In this document: piece by piece, positions 6,496 through 6,812 of the stretch | Layout: each line of letters begins with the position of its first letter | Position numbering within the stretch: the first letter of the stretch is position 1 | Origin: Gammaproteobacteria bacterium | Lineage (GTDB): Bacteria; Pseudomonadota; Gammaproteobacteria; Arenicellales; Arenicellaceae | NCBI GenBank assembly: GCA_003485905.1 | Contig: DNHK01000248.1 | Coordinates: 1-6,812 of the forward strand | Reading direction: 5' to 3' | DNA length: 6,812 bases | The notes under the pieces: generated by a model | Told to the model about the DNA's origin: nothing | The model's input: only the letters and a program-made list of their open reading frames with translations | Databases searched by the model: none | Position numbers and translations under genes: made by a program

Positions 6496-6615
6496 GCTTA
6501 TTTTGGGGCTCATAGGGCCTTGCTTGTTACCCAAACTTGAACTACCATCCGCGCCCCAATTGAAATGCGATCGGCGGTAAATCATCGCCATCCGTAGCAT
6601 TACAGAGAGAAGATT
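6496..6615 (+). promoter_or_regulatory. Candidate rpmE (L31) mRNA leader
   Basis: The 120-nt gap between rho and rpmE holds a long-range stem, TTGGGGC (6503-6509) with GCCCCAA (6553-6559). It is followed by a local hairpin, GGCGGT (6573-6578) with ATCGCC (6584-6589), six pairs including one G-U around AAATC. Bacterial rpmE genes are known to carry autoregulatory L31 leaders, including a gammaproteobacterial class, so such an element is plausible, but I cannot match this to the consensus by eye. No T-tract marks a rho terminator, and the only promoter-like pair (TTGAAC at 6537 with TGAAAT at 6561) is weak. Confidence 0.35.
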
Positions 6616-6812
6616 ATGAAAACTGACATTCATCCAAACTATTCAGACGTGAAAATCACATGCGCTTGCGGAAACGTAATCGATACTAGATCAACCTTAG
6701 GCCAGGATTTAACCGTAGAAATATGTTCTGCTTGCCATCCTTTTTATACGGGTCAGCAGAAGGTAATGGATACCGCTGGGCGTGTCGGTAAATTTCAGGA
6801 AAGATACGGGCG
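6616..6812 (+). CDS. rpmE: 50S ribosomal protein L31 (bL31, zinc-binding form), 3' truncated by window
   Basis: Small ribosomal protein at the subunit interface and central protuberance of the 50S subunit. The first 65 codons are present; by E. coli length (70 residues) only a few are missing. Start MKTDIHPNY matches E. coli MKKDIHPKY as I recall it. Four zinc-ligand cysteines are present, Cys16 and Cys18 in CACGN, Cys37 and Cys40 in [10 protein letters not shown], so this is the Cys-containing (C+) RpmE and not the zinc-free paralogue made in zinc starvation. The C-terminal [11 protein letters not shown] is also typical. A purine-rich stretch GAGAGAAG (6605-6612) just before the ATG at 6616 serves as a weak ribosome binding site. 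It may be co-transcribed with rho. Confidence 0.96.
   Translation, partial: MKTDIHPNYSDVKITCACGNVIDTRSTLGQDLTVEICSACHPFYTGQQKVMDTAGRVGKFQERYG

Noticed and set aside
1..6812. Mobile element, CRISPR array, tRNA, toxin-antitoxin or defence island
   Set aside because: All long stretches are accounted for by housekeeping genes; no transposase, spaced repeat array, tRNA-like cloverleaf or terminal inverted repeats were seen.

Overview
This window reads as ordinary core chromosome of a gammaproteobacterium. The strongest evidence is the rhlB / trxA / rho block: a RhlB-type DEAD-box helicase facing away from trxA, with rho downstream of trxA, as in enteric and many other Gammaproteobacteria. The RhlB, TrxA, Rho and L31 proteins all look close to the E. 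coli proteins as I remember them. Base composition is moderate. In E. coli rho is not followed by rpmE, so that adjacency argues for a non-enteric lineage. I cannot name the genus.

Layout, left to right. (1) 1-1602, plus strand: a glucose-6-phosphate isomerase of the type usually found as the C-terminal half of transaldolase/isomerase fusions. Its frame is open to the window edge, but the best start is the ATG at 112. (2) 1607-2758, minus strand: a patatin-like phospholipase, convergent with pgi and only 4 bp from its stop. (3) 2779-4428, minus strand: rhlB, starting at a GTG with a good Shine-Dalgarno. The patatin gene follows 20 bp after its stop, so the two are probably one rhlB-patatin transcript. 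(4) 4429-4609: divergent intergenic region with a perfect TATAAT facing rhlB and a 10-bp palindrome behind it. (5) 4610-4933, plus strand: trxA. (6) 4934-5232: a 299-bp gap before rho with two adjacent hairpins and a candidate rho promoter. (7) 5233-6495, plus strand: rho. (8) 6496-6615: a short leader with a long-range stem and a local hairpin before rpmE. (9) 6616-6812, plus strand: rpmE, cut by the right edge.

Functionally, RhlB (RNA unwinding in mRNA decay), Rho (transcription termination) and ribosomal protein L31 form an RNA-metabolism neighbourhood with thioredoxin. Pgi (central carbon metabolism) and the patatin-like lipase appear unrelated neighbours. I found no mobile element, CRISPR array, tRNA, rRNA or defence-like gene, and nothing that clearly amounts to a new biological system. 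The observations most worth a second look are the structured regions before rho and rpmE, the long acidic N-terminal extension of RhlB, and the coupling of the patatin gene to rhlB.
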